Assembly: GCF_000142905.1 (NCBI RefSeq)
Contig: NW_013657640.1
Location: 9,564-57,140, forward strand
Source: Thecamonas trahens ATCC 50062
Taxonomy: Eukaryota > Apusozoa > Apusomonadida > Apusomonadidae
Length of the DNA stretch: 47,577 bases
Direction: 5' to 3'
Shown: positions 39,170 to 47,306 of the stretch, piece by piece
Position numbering within the stretch: position 1 is the first letter of the stretch
How the letters are laid out: every line of letters starts with the position of its first letter
Position numbers and translations under genes: made by a program
The notes under the pieces: generated by a model
Database searches by the model: none
The model's input: only the letters and a program-made list of their open reading frames with translations
Told to the model about the DNA's origin: nothing

Positions 39170-42096
39170 ATGCGTCCGCTGCTGGTCTGTGCAGTGGTTG
39201 CGCTCTGTCTTGCGCAGGTTGTGCTCTGTGTCGACCGAAGCAACTTTAAGCAGTGCAAGGACGCGTCGTTCTGCTCCCGCCTCCGGGCCACCACTCCCGA
39301 AGCCGACTCGTATGCCGTCATGCGGGAGAGCCTCCGTTTCACGAAGGGCAAGGTACGTCGCCGCCAACGATTAATTGTCGTTCCCCTACGATTAATTGTC
39401 GCTCTGCAACGATGAATTGTCGTTCCCCAATGATTATTGTCGTTCCCCAACGATTATTTGTCGTTCCCCAACGATTATTTGTCATTCCCCAACGATTATT
39501 GCTCACACTGACTCACATGCGGTCTGTGGATCCATGGTCATTGCAGCTCACCGCTGAGGTGCTCAACGAAGCTGAGGTCTCCTTCTCGCTCGAGATTGTG
39601 TTCCCGTCGACGAGGGCTGACCTCATCCGTGTCTCGTTGAGGGAGAGCACGCCGCTCGTTCCGCGGTTCGAGCCCAATGAGGCGCTGCTTGATCCTGTGG
39701 CGGCTCGGGAGACAGCCTCGCCAGAGGCGGTGGTGCTGGAGGAAGAGACCGATTCGGTGGTCGTCATCGCCCTCCCGCAACTCGGCCGCAAGCTCCGGAT
39801 CGTCCTTGACCCGCTGGTGGTGACGCTCGAGGACGCCAATGGGCTCGCTCTCGTCGCGCTCAACTCGCGCAACCTGCTCGCCTTTGAGCACACCCGCACC
39901 AAGCCAGTGCCCGAGGTTGTCGGCGGCGCCGGCGAGGGTGAGGACGCCGCACCAACGCCGCAGGCGGATCAGCTCAAGGCCGAGGAGGCCGCCGGCATGT
40001 GGGAGGAGAGCTGGAAGGGGACAACCGACTCGAAGAAGCACGGCCCGCAGGGCGTGGCGCTCGACATCGACTTTCCGGCCTTCAAGCACGTCTACGGTAT
40101 TCCGGAGCACGCGGCACCGTTCTCGCTCCCGGACACGACCGGCGACGAGGCGCGGTACTCTGACCCGTACCGGCTCTACAACCTCGACGTGTTCGAGTAC
40201 GAGCTCGACAACGAGATGGCGCTCTACGGTGCGGTCCCGTTCATGGTTGCCCACTCGGCCGCCGGCTCTGTGGGAGCGCTCTGGCTCAACGCCGCCGAGA
40301 CCTTTATTGACGTCACGACGCTCGGTGGTGGCGGGCGCGGCTCGCGGTGGATGTCGGAGACTGGGGTCATCGACGTCTTCCTCATGGTCGGCCCTGCGCC
40401 GGCCGACGTGCTGGCGCAGTATGCGGGTTTGACCGGGGCGGCGGCGCTCCCGCCGGTCTTCTCGATCTCGTACCACCAGTGCCGGTGGAACTACCGCGAC
40501 GAGGACGACGTGCGAATGGTCGACGCGAAGTTTGACGAGCACAACATCCCGTACGACGTCCTCTGGCTCGACATCGAGCACACCGACGGCAAGCGGTACT
40601 TTACGTGGGACGCGACCAAGTTCCCGGCGCCCAAAGCCATGATCGACGGTCTCGCCGCCAAGGGCCGCAAGATGGTCACCATCATCGACCCGCACATCAA
40701 GCGCGACAACAACTACTACGTCTACCGCGACGCCTCGGCCGCCGGCCACTTTATCAAGGACGCATCTGGCTCCGAGTACGACGGCTTCTGTTGGCCGGGC
40801 TCCTCGGCCTGGCTCGATCTCGTCTCGCCGGCTGTCCGCGACTACTGGGCCTCACTCTTTGCCTTTGACACGTACGTCGGCTCGACGCCGACCCTCTTTA
40901 CGTGGAACGACATGAACGAGCCGTCGGTCTTCAACGGGCCCGAGATCACCATGAAGAAGGACGCCATCCACTTTGGCGGCTGGGAGCATCGCGACGTCCA
41001 CAACATGTACGGCATGCTCTTCCAACGCTCCACCGCCGCTGGCCAGCTGGCCCGCTCTGGTGGCAAGGCCCGCCCGTTTGTCCTCACCCGCTCGTTTTTT
41101 GTCTCGTCGCAACGCGACGGCGCAGTGTGGACCGGCGACAATGCCGCAGAGTGGTCGCACCTCGAGGCATCGGTCCCCATGCTCCTCTCGCACTCGATTG
41201 CAGGCATCCCGTTCATCGGCGCCGACGTGGGTGGCTTCTTTGGCGACGTCGAGCCTGAGCTCCTTGCCCGCTGGTACCAGGCCGGCGCCTTCCAGCCCTT
41301 CTTCCGTGCCCACGGCCATCTCGACACCAAGCGCCGCGAGCCGTGGCTCTTTGGCGAGCCGTACACCTCGATCATCCGCTCTGCCATCCGCGCCCGCTAC
41401 GCCTACCTCCCCTACCTCTATACCCTCTTTGCCGAGGCCTCGCGCACCCTCGCCCCGGTCATGCGCCCGCTCTGGTGGCACTACCCGGATCACGCCCCGC
41501 TCTTTGACCGCGACTCGGAGTTTATGCTCGGCCGCGCCCTGCTCATCGCTCCGGCCACCGCCCCGGGCGTCACCTCGGTCACGGCCTACCTTCCGCCCGG
41601 CGCATGGTACGACGTCCGCGACTTTGCCATGTACCAGGGCGGCCAGCTTGTCCCGCTTGACGCTCCACTCGAGTCGATTCCGGTCCTCCAGGCTGCAGGC
41701 ACCATTGTGCCCAAGAAAGAGCGCGCGCGCCGCAACTCGGCCGCCATGGTCCTCGACCCCTTCACCCTCGTCGTCGCCCTCGACGCCGCAGGCTCTGCTC
41801 GCGGTGAGCTGTACCTCGACGACGGCGCATCGACTGACCACGCCGCAGGCGCTTGGACCTCGCGCCACTTTTCCATGGCCAGCGGGATGCTCACCTCGAC
41901 CCGCGCCCCAGGCGCGCCCGAGTATCACACGCCCGAGGCCATCGAGCGCATCGTCGTCCTCGGCATGCCCGCCCCGGCCGCCATCACCCTCAACGGCGAC
42001 TCGCTCTCGTTCACCGTCGATCCAACCTCTGGTGCCGTTACCATCCGCAAGCCGGACGTGCTCGCCATCGACGACTGGACCATCGTCTTTGCTTAA
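39170..42096 (+). CDS. GANAB: Glucosidase II alpha subunit (GH31), ER
   Basis: Trims the two inner glucoses from N-glycans in the ER for calnexin quality control. Exon 1 (39170-39352) gives a signal peptide (MRPLLVCAVVALCLAQVVLC) followed directly by VDRSNFKQCKDASFC, the mature start conserved in animal GANAB, and ends at GTACGT. Exon 2 (39547-42096) has the GH31 N-terminal beta domain, an inserted acidic region (about residues 195-215), HVYGIPEHA, YRLYNLDVFEYEL, RWMSETGVIDVFL, DVLWLDIEHTDGKRYFTWD, the nucleophile block WNDMNEPSVFNGPEITM, and GAVWTGDNAAEW with the acid/base Asp. Length is 910 residues, close to human. There is no HDEL tail, as expected, since retention is through the beta subunit. 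Confidence 0.97.
39360..39502. repeat. Minisatellite of about 20 bp, GANAB intron
   Basis: Seven imperfect units of a CGTTCCCCAACGATTATT-type phrase (variants AATTAATTG, GATGAATTG, ATTATTTG), filling most of the 194-bp intron. AT content is higher than in flanking DNA. Confidence 0.9.
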
Positions 42097-42125
42097 TCAT
42101 GTTGATGTAGCGGTACACGCCGTAG

Positions 42126-42644
42126 TTAGAGATCAAGCAAAAGAACCCGGAGATCCAAGAGTGCGAGGTCAAAGTGGAGTCGCTGATCTCCGGCTCGCGC
42201 ACTCGCGCACATTCCACCCCACCCCCCACACACACACATGCACACACAAACATACACCCGAAAATGCCGCAGAGCGGGGGTCGTAGACGGCGTTGCGTCA
42301 TCGAACGTCGCGCTCATCGCGGGCGGGTGGAAGGCCGTCGTCGCCACCGACGCGCGCTTGTTCCACGAGACGTTCGCTGGGCGCGCAAGATGAGCGAGGC
42401 GGGTGCGGAGAAGAAGGCGCTCGGCGACGCAGCCAAGGCGGAGGAGCGGGCGCTGGAAGTTGCGCGGCGGTGGGTCAAGAAGGCCGACGACGCGGTGATG
42501 GCGGCAAAGCAGATGCTCGATGAAGCCGCCAGGGCCTCGGCCAAGGCTTGGAAGGCGAAGCGCAAGGCTCGGAAGGGGCGCCGTGGTAAGGCGAGCGAGG
42601 CTCGCGCAACAACGCGTCCGAACGACCGCACCATTAAGGGTTAA
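42126..42644 (+). CDS. Unknown Ala/Lys-rich coiled-coil protein, gene model incomplete
   Basis: Three coding-looking pieces on the plus strand with strong G/C third-position bias. (a) About 42126-42200: EIKQKNPEIQECEVKVESLI. (b) About 42267-42388: GVVDGVASSNVALIAGGWKA then VVATDARLFHETFAG, preceded by a possible acceptor CCGCAG. (c) 42389-42644: ARKMSEAGAEKKALGDAAKA and onward, a helical Lys/Ala/Glu coiled coil ending in a very basic tail (KAWKAKRKARKGRRGK) and NDRTIKG. Pieces b and c are joined if one base is added at the G run near 42380. A CA repeat (about 42227-42255) lies in the probable intron between a and b. No start codon was found with confidence. I recognise no family; the basic tail hints at nucleic-acid or microtubule contact. 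The stop is 28 bp from the next convergent gene. Confidence 0.5.
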   Translation, partial: LEIKQKNPEIQECEVKVESLISGSRTRAHSTPPPTHTHAHTNIHPKMPQSGGRRRRCVIERRAHRGRVEGRRRHRRALVPRDVRWARKMSEAGAEKKALGDAAKAEERALEVARRWVKKADDAVMAAKQMLDEAARASAKAWKAKRKARKGRRGKASEARATTRPNDRTIKG

Positions 42645-42672
42645 AACTGGCCGTTTACACATGCGTGTCGCG

Positions 42673-43182
42673 CTACGCCTTGTTCATCGCTGGAGCGGGC
42701 GCAGCATGCTGGGTGTACGCCGGCAGGCCCGGCGGCGGGGCCTGACCGTAGCTCCCGTAGCCGTACGCCGGCGCCGGTGCGCCACCGTACCCAGGCTGGC
42801 CAAGTAGCCGGAGCCGAGCCTCCTCGCGCGCACGCTTCCGCTTGTTGATCGGACAGCATGAGCAGTAGTGGCAGCAGCAGCAGACGCCGCCAGTGATGCA
42901 TGCGATGCCGAGCACAACCATGCCGATGGTAAAGGCAATGCCCGCACCCGAGAGCTTGACATCGCACGTGTTTCCGGAATCGTCCTTGACGTCGATGGCC
43001 CAGTTGCCGTACACGCACTTGTGGCCAAAATCAGAGGTCGTGCAGCACTTGAGGTCGTTGTTGCCGTCCTTGGCGTCGCACAGCAGTTTGCACGTTGTCG
43101 AGTCGGCCGGATAGCCAAGAGTCGGCGTGGCGAGGAAGACAGCCATGGCCACCACGGCCAGGACAAGCGTAATATGGGTCAT
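42673..43182 (-). CDS. Shisa/VOPP1-like cysteine-rich single-pass membrane protein, copy 1
   Basis: A 169-residue protein. Signal peptide MTHITLVLAVVAMAVFLATP (cleaved near TLG), then a short ectodomain with six or more Cys (CKLLCDAKDGNNDLKCC, GHKCVYGNW, NTCDVKL). One transmembrane segment follows (GAGIAFTIGMVVLGIACITG), then a Cys cluster CCCCHYCSCC that may be palmitoylated, a basic stop-transfer (NKRKRAREEARLR) and a Gly/Pro/Tyr-rich tail (APAPAYGYGSYGQAPPPG). The order Cys-rich ectodomain, helix, Cys cluster and Pro/Tyr tail is that of Shisa, WBP1 and VOPP1-type adaptors. No exact PPxY motif is present. It is one of a tandem pair and ends HAAPAPAMNKA. Confidence 0.85.
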   Translation of the reverse strand: MTHITLVLAVVAMAVFLATPTLGYPADSTTCKLLCDAKDGNNDLKCCTTSDFGHKCVYGNWAIDVKDDSGNTCDVKLSGAGIAFTIGMVVLGIACITGGVCCCCHYCSCCPINKRKRAREEARLRLLGQPGYGGAPAPAYGYGSYGQAPPPGLPAYTQHAAPAPAMNKA

Positions 43183-43288
43183 CTATATGGTCGTAGCAAT
43201 TGCTGTGGTGAGTACGAGTCGGGTGAGTGCCACAAGTCGCCCGTGCGTCTCCGATACGGGGCGGTGGGCGTGGAAGGTCGGGGGATGG
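42704..43288. repeat. Segmental tandem duplication, copy 1
   Basis: Corresponds base for base to 43649-44233 at a constant offset of 945 bp, with only a few substitutions. It includes almost the whole coding region and about 105 bp upstream of the ATG. Confidence 0.95.
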
Positions 43289-43435
43289 AATGGCGCATGT
43301 GCGAGTTTTGTGTTTGGTTGCCTTTTTGCGACTCTTTGGCCGGCTTTTCCCCCCTGCTGCACGCACGCCGCCATCAAGTCGGGAGTTGGGAGGAGAACAG
43401 AGAGAGGGAGTGTGTGTTGATCTTGACTTTGATCC

Positions 43436-43497
43436 TTATCTTGATCTCGATCTCGATCTCGATCTCGATCTCAATCTCAATCTCAATCTCAATCTCA
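43436..43497. repeat. Hexamer repeat (ATCTCG)n / (ATCTCA)n
   Basis: About four ATCTCG units followed by about five ATCTCA units, in the spacer between the duplicated genes. Confidence 0.95.
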
Positions 43498-43590
43498 CCT
43501 CGATCCCAACAAGCACGAAAACGGGAGTGGCCGAGGTCGGACGTGGGGCGTGCTGTTGCTGGAGGCCGGCAGACTACGTGATGGCTCGCT

Positions 43591-44127
43591 TTACTGCTTG
43601 TTGACAGAGGCAGACTGCGGGGTGTACGCCGGGCCGGCAGAAGGGACGGCATGCTGGTTGTACGCCGGCAGGCCCGGCGGTGGGGCCTGACCGTAGCTCC
43701 CGTAGCCGTACGCCGGCGCCGGTGCGCCACCGTACCCAGGCTGGCCAAGTAGCCGGAGCCGAGCCTCCTCGCGCGCACGCTTCCGCTTGTTGATCGGACA
43801 GCATGAGCAGTAGTGGCAGCAGCAGCAGACGCCGCCAGTGATGCATGCGATGCCGAGCACAACCATGCCGATGGTAAAGGCAATGCCCGCACCCGAGAGC
43901 TTGACATCGCACGTGTTTCCGGAATCGTCCTTGACGTCGATGGCCCAGTTGCCGTACACGCACTTGTGGCCAAAATCAGAGGCCGTGCAGCACTTGAGGT
44001 CGTTGTTGCCGTCCTTGGCGTCGCACAGCAGCTTGCACGTTGTCGAGTCGGCCGGATAGCCAAGAGTCGGCGTGGCGAGGAAGACAGCCATGGCCACCAC
44101 GGCCAGGAAAAGCGTAATATGGGTCAT
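43591..44127 (-). CDS. Shisa/VOPP1-like cysteine-rich membrane protein, copy 2
   Basis: A 178-residue paralogue of the neighbouring gene. The first 155 or so residues differ at only two positions that I see (V7F in the signal peptide, T48A after CC). The C-terminal tail then diverges: NQHAVPSAGPAYTPQSASVN KQ here, against TQHAAPAPAMNKA in copy 1. Same signal peptide, Cys-rich ectodomain, single helix and Cys cluster. The upstream 105 bp are also duplicated, so the two may share a core promoter. Function unknown; a plasma-membrane or endomembrane adaptor is inferred from architecture. Confidence 0.85.
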   Translation of the reverse strand: MTHITLFLAVVAMAVFLATPTLGYPADSTTCKLLCDAKDGNNDLKCCTASDFGHKCVYGNWAIDVKDDSGNTCDVKLSGAGIAFTIGMVVLGIACITGGVCCCCHYCSCCPINKRKRAREEARLRLLGQPGYGGAPAPAYGYGSYGQAPPPGLPAYNQHAVPSAGPAYTPQSASVNKQ

Positions 44128-44233
44128 CTATATGGTCGTAGCAATTGCTGTGGTGAGTACGAGTCGGGTGAGTGCCACAAGTCGCCCGTGCGTCTCCGAT
44201 ACGGGGCGGTGGGCGTGGAAGGTCGGGGGATGG
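43649..44233. repeat. Segmental tandem duplication, copy 2
   Basis: Partner of 42704-43288. The breakpoints are GCATGCTG at the coding 3' end and GGTCGGGGGATGG upstream. Confidence 0.95.
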
Positions 44234-44370
44234 GTTGTTCTTGGTTGCCTTTTTTCATTGGCACTCCTTTTAGCGCGCTGGCAGTAGCTGCATGGCCACG
44301 GCCAAGTCAAGGGGGGGGGGGAGGGGAGATGACATCTCGATCTCTGTGGATATCTCGATTTTGATGACAG

Positions 44371-45258
44371 TTAGCCCCAGCCGCGGAACCGACGGAGCGA
44401 GCCAAAGAACGGAGGCGGGCGGCCGGTGTTGAGGGCCATGTTGCGGCGGGCAACGTAGCAGAGGTACATGAGCGGGCAGGTGAGGAAGACTGCGGCGATG
44501 ACGAGGGCGGCACCGGCAAAGACAAGGTTGAAGCCGACCATTTCCGGGTAGCCGCGCCGCGGTGGCATGGACACATCCTCGATGCGGAGAACGAGAGAGC
44601 GCGGGGAGCCTGGGAACTCAGCTGTGGCGTCGTCGATGGCACCACTCCAGCCTGGGCCGGCGTACGACGGGATGACTGAGTGGAGGGTCATGCCGATGAC
44701 TGAGTCTGCGTAAACGACCTTGGCGGTGATACCGGAGAGCGGGACGATAGTGGTGCGGCCGGAGTCATAGTCGGGCGTCGAGGCGTACCAATGAATGGGG
44801 CTGGAGACGCCAGCGACCTCGACCTCGGCCACAGCGGCGAGGTCGTAGGGCGGAAAGAGGACCTGCTCGACGGTCGCCTCGTGCCACTCTTGGCTGTACG
44901 CCGTGTGCGAGAGCGTGAACAGGCCGGCAGAGCCCATGCGTGGGTCCTTGAGCGACCGCTCCGAGTGGGTCTGGAGATTGAGCGAGTACACGGTGCCGTC
45001 GACGCCAATGGACGAGGACGAGCCGCCGCTGCGGTAGTACCTATCGTGCCAGGCCTGGATTCCAGGGAGTGTCTGGCGAAAGGCATTGATCATATCGCGG
45101 GTGTCCTCGTCCACCACGGACGTTGGGTACACGCCGACCACAATCCAGGTCACCCCCATTAGCAGCAAGCCTACAATGAAGACCACGCCAACAGCCAGTC
45201 GCATCCGGCCTTGTTCTGCACTCCATACATTGAGGACTAATCTCGGTCGATGAGCCAT
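44371..45258 (-). CDS. Two-helix membrane protein of unknown function
   Basis: A 295-residue protein. The ATG at 45258 gives MAHRPRLVLNVWSAEQGRM, a short basic tail before a first helix (RLAVGVVFIVGLLLMGVTWI, about residues 20-43). A 200-residue domain with beta-strand-like segments follows (VYSLNLQTHSERSL, GLFTLSHTAYSQEWHEA, GVSSPIHWYASTPDYDS). The second helix is near the C terminus (FNLVFAGAALVIAAVFLT, about 247-270) with a basic end (RRNMALNTGRPPPFF). With both ends cytosolic the middle domain would be lumenal or extracellular. No Cys pairs or known motif stand out. The layout, two helices framing a large loop, resembles TMEM43 and CDC50-type proteins, but I see no convincing sequence match. 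It is followed upstream by the minisatellite. Confidence 0.8.
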   Translation of the reverse strand: MAHRPRLVLNVWSAEQGRMRLAVGVVFIVGLLLMGVTWIVVGVYPTSVVDEDTRDMINAFRQTLPGIQAWHDRYYRSGGSSSSIGVDGTVYSLNLQTHSERSLKDPRMGSAGLFTLSHTAYSQEWHEATVEQVLFPPYDLAAVAEVEVAGVSSPIHWYASTPDYDSGRTTIVPLSGITAKVVYADSVIGMTLHSVIPSYAGPGWSGAIDDATAEFPGSPRSLVLRIEDVSMPPRRGYPEMVGFNLVFAGAALVIAAVFLTCPLMYLCYVARRNMALNTGRPPPFFGSLRRFRGWG

Positions 45259-45274
45259 AATTCCATTAGTACGT

Positions 45275-45606
45275 GTCCATCATGTCCAGCATGTCCACCA
45301 CGTCCACCACGTCCACCACGTCCACCACGTCCATCATGTCCAGCATGTTCATGTCCAGCATGTCCACCACGTCCACCACGTCCATCATGTCCAGCATGTT
45401 CATGTCCAGCATGTCCACCACGTCCACCACGTCCACCACGTCCACCACGTCCACCACGTCCACCACGTCCACCACGTCCACCACGTCCACCACGTCCACC
45501 ACGTCCACCACGTCCACCACGTCCACCACGTCCACCACGTCCACCACGTCCACCACGTCCACCACGTCCACCACGTCCACCACGTCCAGCATGTCCACCA
45601 CGTCCA
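45275..45606. repeat. 9-bp minisatellite, about 36 units of CCACGTCCA
   Basis: Period of 9 with unit TCCACCACG and variants TCCATCATG, TCCAGCATG and a six-base TTCATG. Variant units cluster at the left half (45281-45415), where a block of about 54 bp is itself duplicated; the right half is almost pure. Because 9 is a multiple of 3 and the unit lacks stops, several frames are open throughout on both strands (Pro-Pro-Arg, Gly-Arg-Gly and Val-Asp-Val repeats). Confidence 0.97.
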
Positions 45607-46073
45607 TACCCCCTCACAACAATAAGTACACCATCCCCACACCCCTCTCGCCATCCTGTTTTCCTTGCCCATACCCCCTCCCACCCTAATACCTACACTT
45701 GTATCCGCCATCCCCATCACCACCACCACCACCACCATTGCCAGGGCCTCCTCCAGTGCTGACTTCGCCAGGCCCAGCCTCACCCGGCACCACCCCCATG
45801 CCCTCGCGCTGTTCAACATGCTCCATGCGCACCTCTGTGGTGGTCATGGTATAGAAGGAGAGAATGGGTGGAAGGGTGAAAGAGAGATGTGCTCCGTACT
45901 CCCGTACCCTGGGCACGAGCCCTGTCCTTGCCTTCGGGTCGTCTCGCTGCGCGCGAACTTGTCGCTTGTCGTTTGGCGCGCGCCTGCCGGCACCTCGGTG
46001 CCGAAATGAGATGAAGGGTCAGAGCACGAGAGAAGGCTACTTCTACATACTTAATTACGATGTATGAGGGGGC
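45607..46073. other. Intergenic region, possible small minus-strand exon
   Basis: A 54-codon minus-strand frame (45686-45847, MTTTEVRMEHVEQREGMGVV and a Gly-rich end) could be a small exon but has no homology and no firm splice partner. The CCA run at 45717-45737 gives its Gly stretch. The rest shows no coding signal. Confidence 0.3.
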
Positions 46074-47306
46074 CTACGACGACTGAGTAGCGTAGTAGAT
46101 GCGGGCAGACTCCTTGGCCTCAGCAGCCTCGCGGCGGATGTCTGAGGCGGCGCGCTGCTGGGCAAACGAGTGGACGACCGAGAGGGCAAACCAGCCGATG
46201 AAGGCGATCATGACAACCGACCAAAGCCTGGCCAGCAGCGGCGCGGGCGGTGCGGTCGGCGACGAGGCGGTAGCGGTGGCGGCGCCATCGGCGCCGGGCA
46301 TGAACCGGGCGCGCTGCTTGAGGAACGCCTCGTTGACCTTCTCGTCGATGTTCCACGCCTCGGGCGTGAACCGCTCCACAAACCGGACCAGCACATCGAG
46401 GTACTCCTTGCGGAAGATGGTGATGAAGAAGAGAGCCTGTCCGTTGACCTTGATGAGGGCCTTGCCGATAAAGGTGGCGCCGAAAAAGACCCAGAACGGA
46501 ATGAGAAAGTGGCCGCAGGCGAGGCCGCACAGGTCAAACGCCATGTTCGGCCAGGCCGCAAAGGCCAGGATGGCCCAGAACCCGTACTTTTCCAGCGAGA
46601 CAAACATCCAGTCCCGCATGGCGTTGACCACCGACGACGCCGACTCGTTCTCGATCCACTCGTCAAGCTCCTCGTTGGCCTCGCCGGCCAGCCGGGCCGC
46701 CCGCGACACTGCGTACGGCGGGATCTCGCCAATAGCTGTCCCGGCGCCCCACAGCAGGCACGGCCATGCCACCATCTGCCACAGGCCGAGGAACGAGACC
46801 GGGTACGCGGCGGCGCCCGCCGAGCCAGGCTCGGAGAGGCACTCGAGATCGGCGGTACTAAAGTGAAGCGACTCGCACGCCGACGCCGTCATGCACACCT
46901 TGGCAATGTGTGGGAAAAGGAAGAGAAGGCCCGAGTGCATGCCCGTGCCCAGCCCCACTGATGAGAGCACGCCAAGTCCAACCCACCAGACGACCAAGAC
47001 AATCTCGGACAGGATGGAGTCCACGAGCGAGGAGTGCGGCCCAGGGATGAGCCAGCCGAGAGCCAGAAGAAGAGCCACCGGGACCAGACCAAAGACAAAG
47101 GCAGGATGAGCAGCAATAGCAGCAAGTAGAGAGTGAGCATACTCGCCAGCAACTTGGGCGAACAATGTCATCGTTCGCAGTGGTGCACGGAAGACGGTCA
47201 ACTTGCGCGACTCGGCCACAGCGCCCCGGACGGCCTCATCAAGCTCAGCTTCATACTCGGCAAAGGTGTTCGGAACTCCAGGCGTCGGTACTCCAGACGC
47301 AAGCAT
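46074..47306 (-). CDS. VMP1: Vacuole membrane protein 1 (VMP1), ER scramblase/autophagy factor
   Basis: Multi-spanning ER protein of the VTT/DedA superfamily, needed for autophagosome formation and lipid scrambling. Started at ATG 47306 (MLASGVPTPGVPNTFAEYEA) it is 410 residues; the frame is open to 47438 but that part is Lys/Arg-rich and out of style. Family blocks are FRAPLRTMTLF, VGLGVLSSVGLGTGMHSGLL, FPHIAKVCMTA, WGAGTAIGEIPPYAVSRAAR, FAAWPNMAFDLCGLACGHFL, and IPFWVFFGATFIGKALIKVN. These match human VMP1 in order and spacing, including the GxGTGxH and GTAIGExPPY signatures and the re-entrant loop region. The C-terminal tail is Ala/Glu/Arg-rich and lacks a clear KKxx retrieval signal. Confidence 0.95.
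   Translation of the reverse strand: MLASGVPTPGVPNTFAEYEAELDEAVRGAVAESRKLTVFRAPLRTMTLFAQVAGEYAHSLLAAIAAHPAFVFGLVPVALLLALGWLIPGPHSSLVDSILSEIVLVVWWVGLGVLSSVGLGTGMHSGLLFLFPHIAKVCMTASACESLHFSTADLECLSEPGSAGAAAYPVSFLGLWQMVAWPCLLWGAGTAIGEIPPYAVSRAARLAGEANEELDEWIENESASSVVNAMRDWMFVSLEKYGFWAILAFAAWPNMAFDLCGLACGHFLIPFWVFFGATFIGKALIKVNGQALFFITIFRKEYLDVLVRFVERFTPEAWNIDEKVNEAFLKQRARFMPGADGAATATASSPTAPPAPLLARLWSVVMIAFIGWFALSVVHSFAQQRAASDIRREAAEAKESARIYYATQSS

Noticed and set aside
42038-42301. Minus-strand frame with a hydrophobic stretch (GFFCLISNYGVYRYINMI)
   Set aside because: Looks protein-like for 35 residues but runs into the antisense of GANAB, has only weak splice partners, and opposes a plus-strand coiled-coil frame with better codon bias.
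45250-45762. Plus-strand open frame of Pro-Pro-Arg repeats through the minisatellite
   Set aside because: Any stop-free 9-bp repeat gives such frames; no start context, flanking domain or codon bias supports translation.
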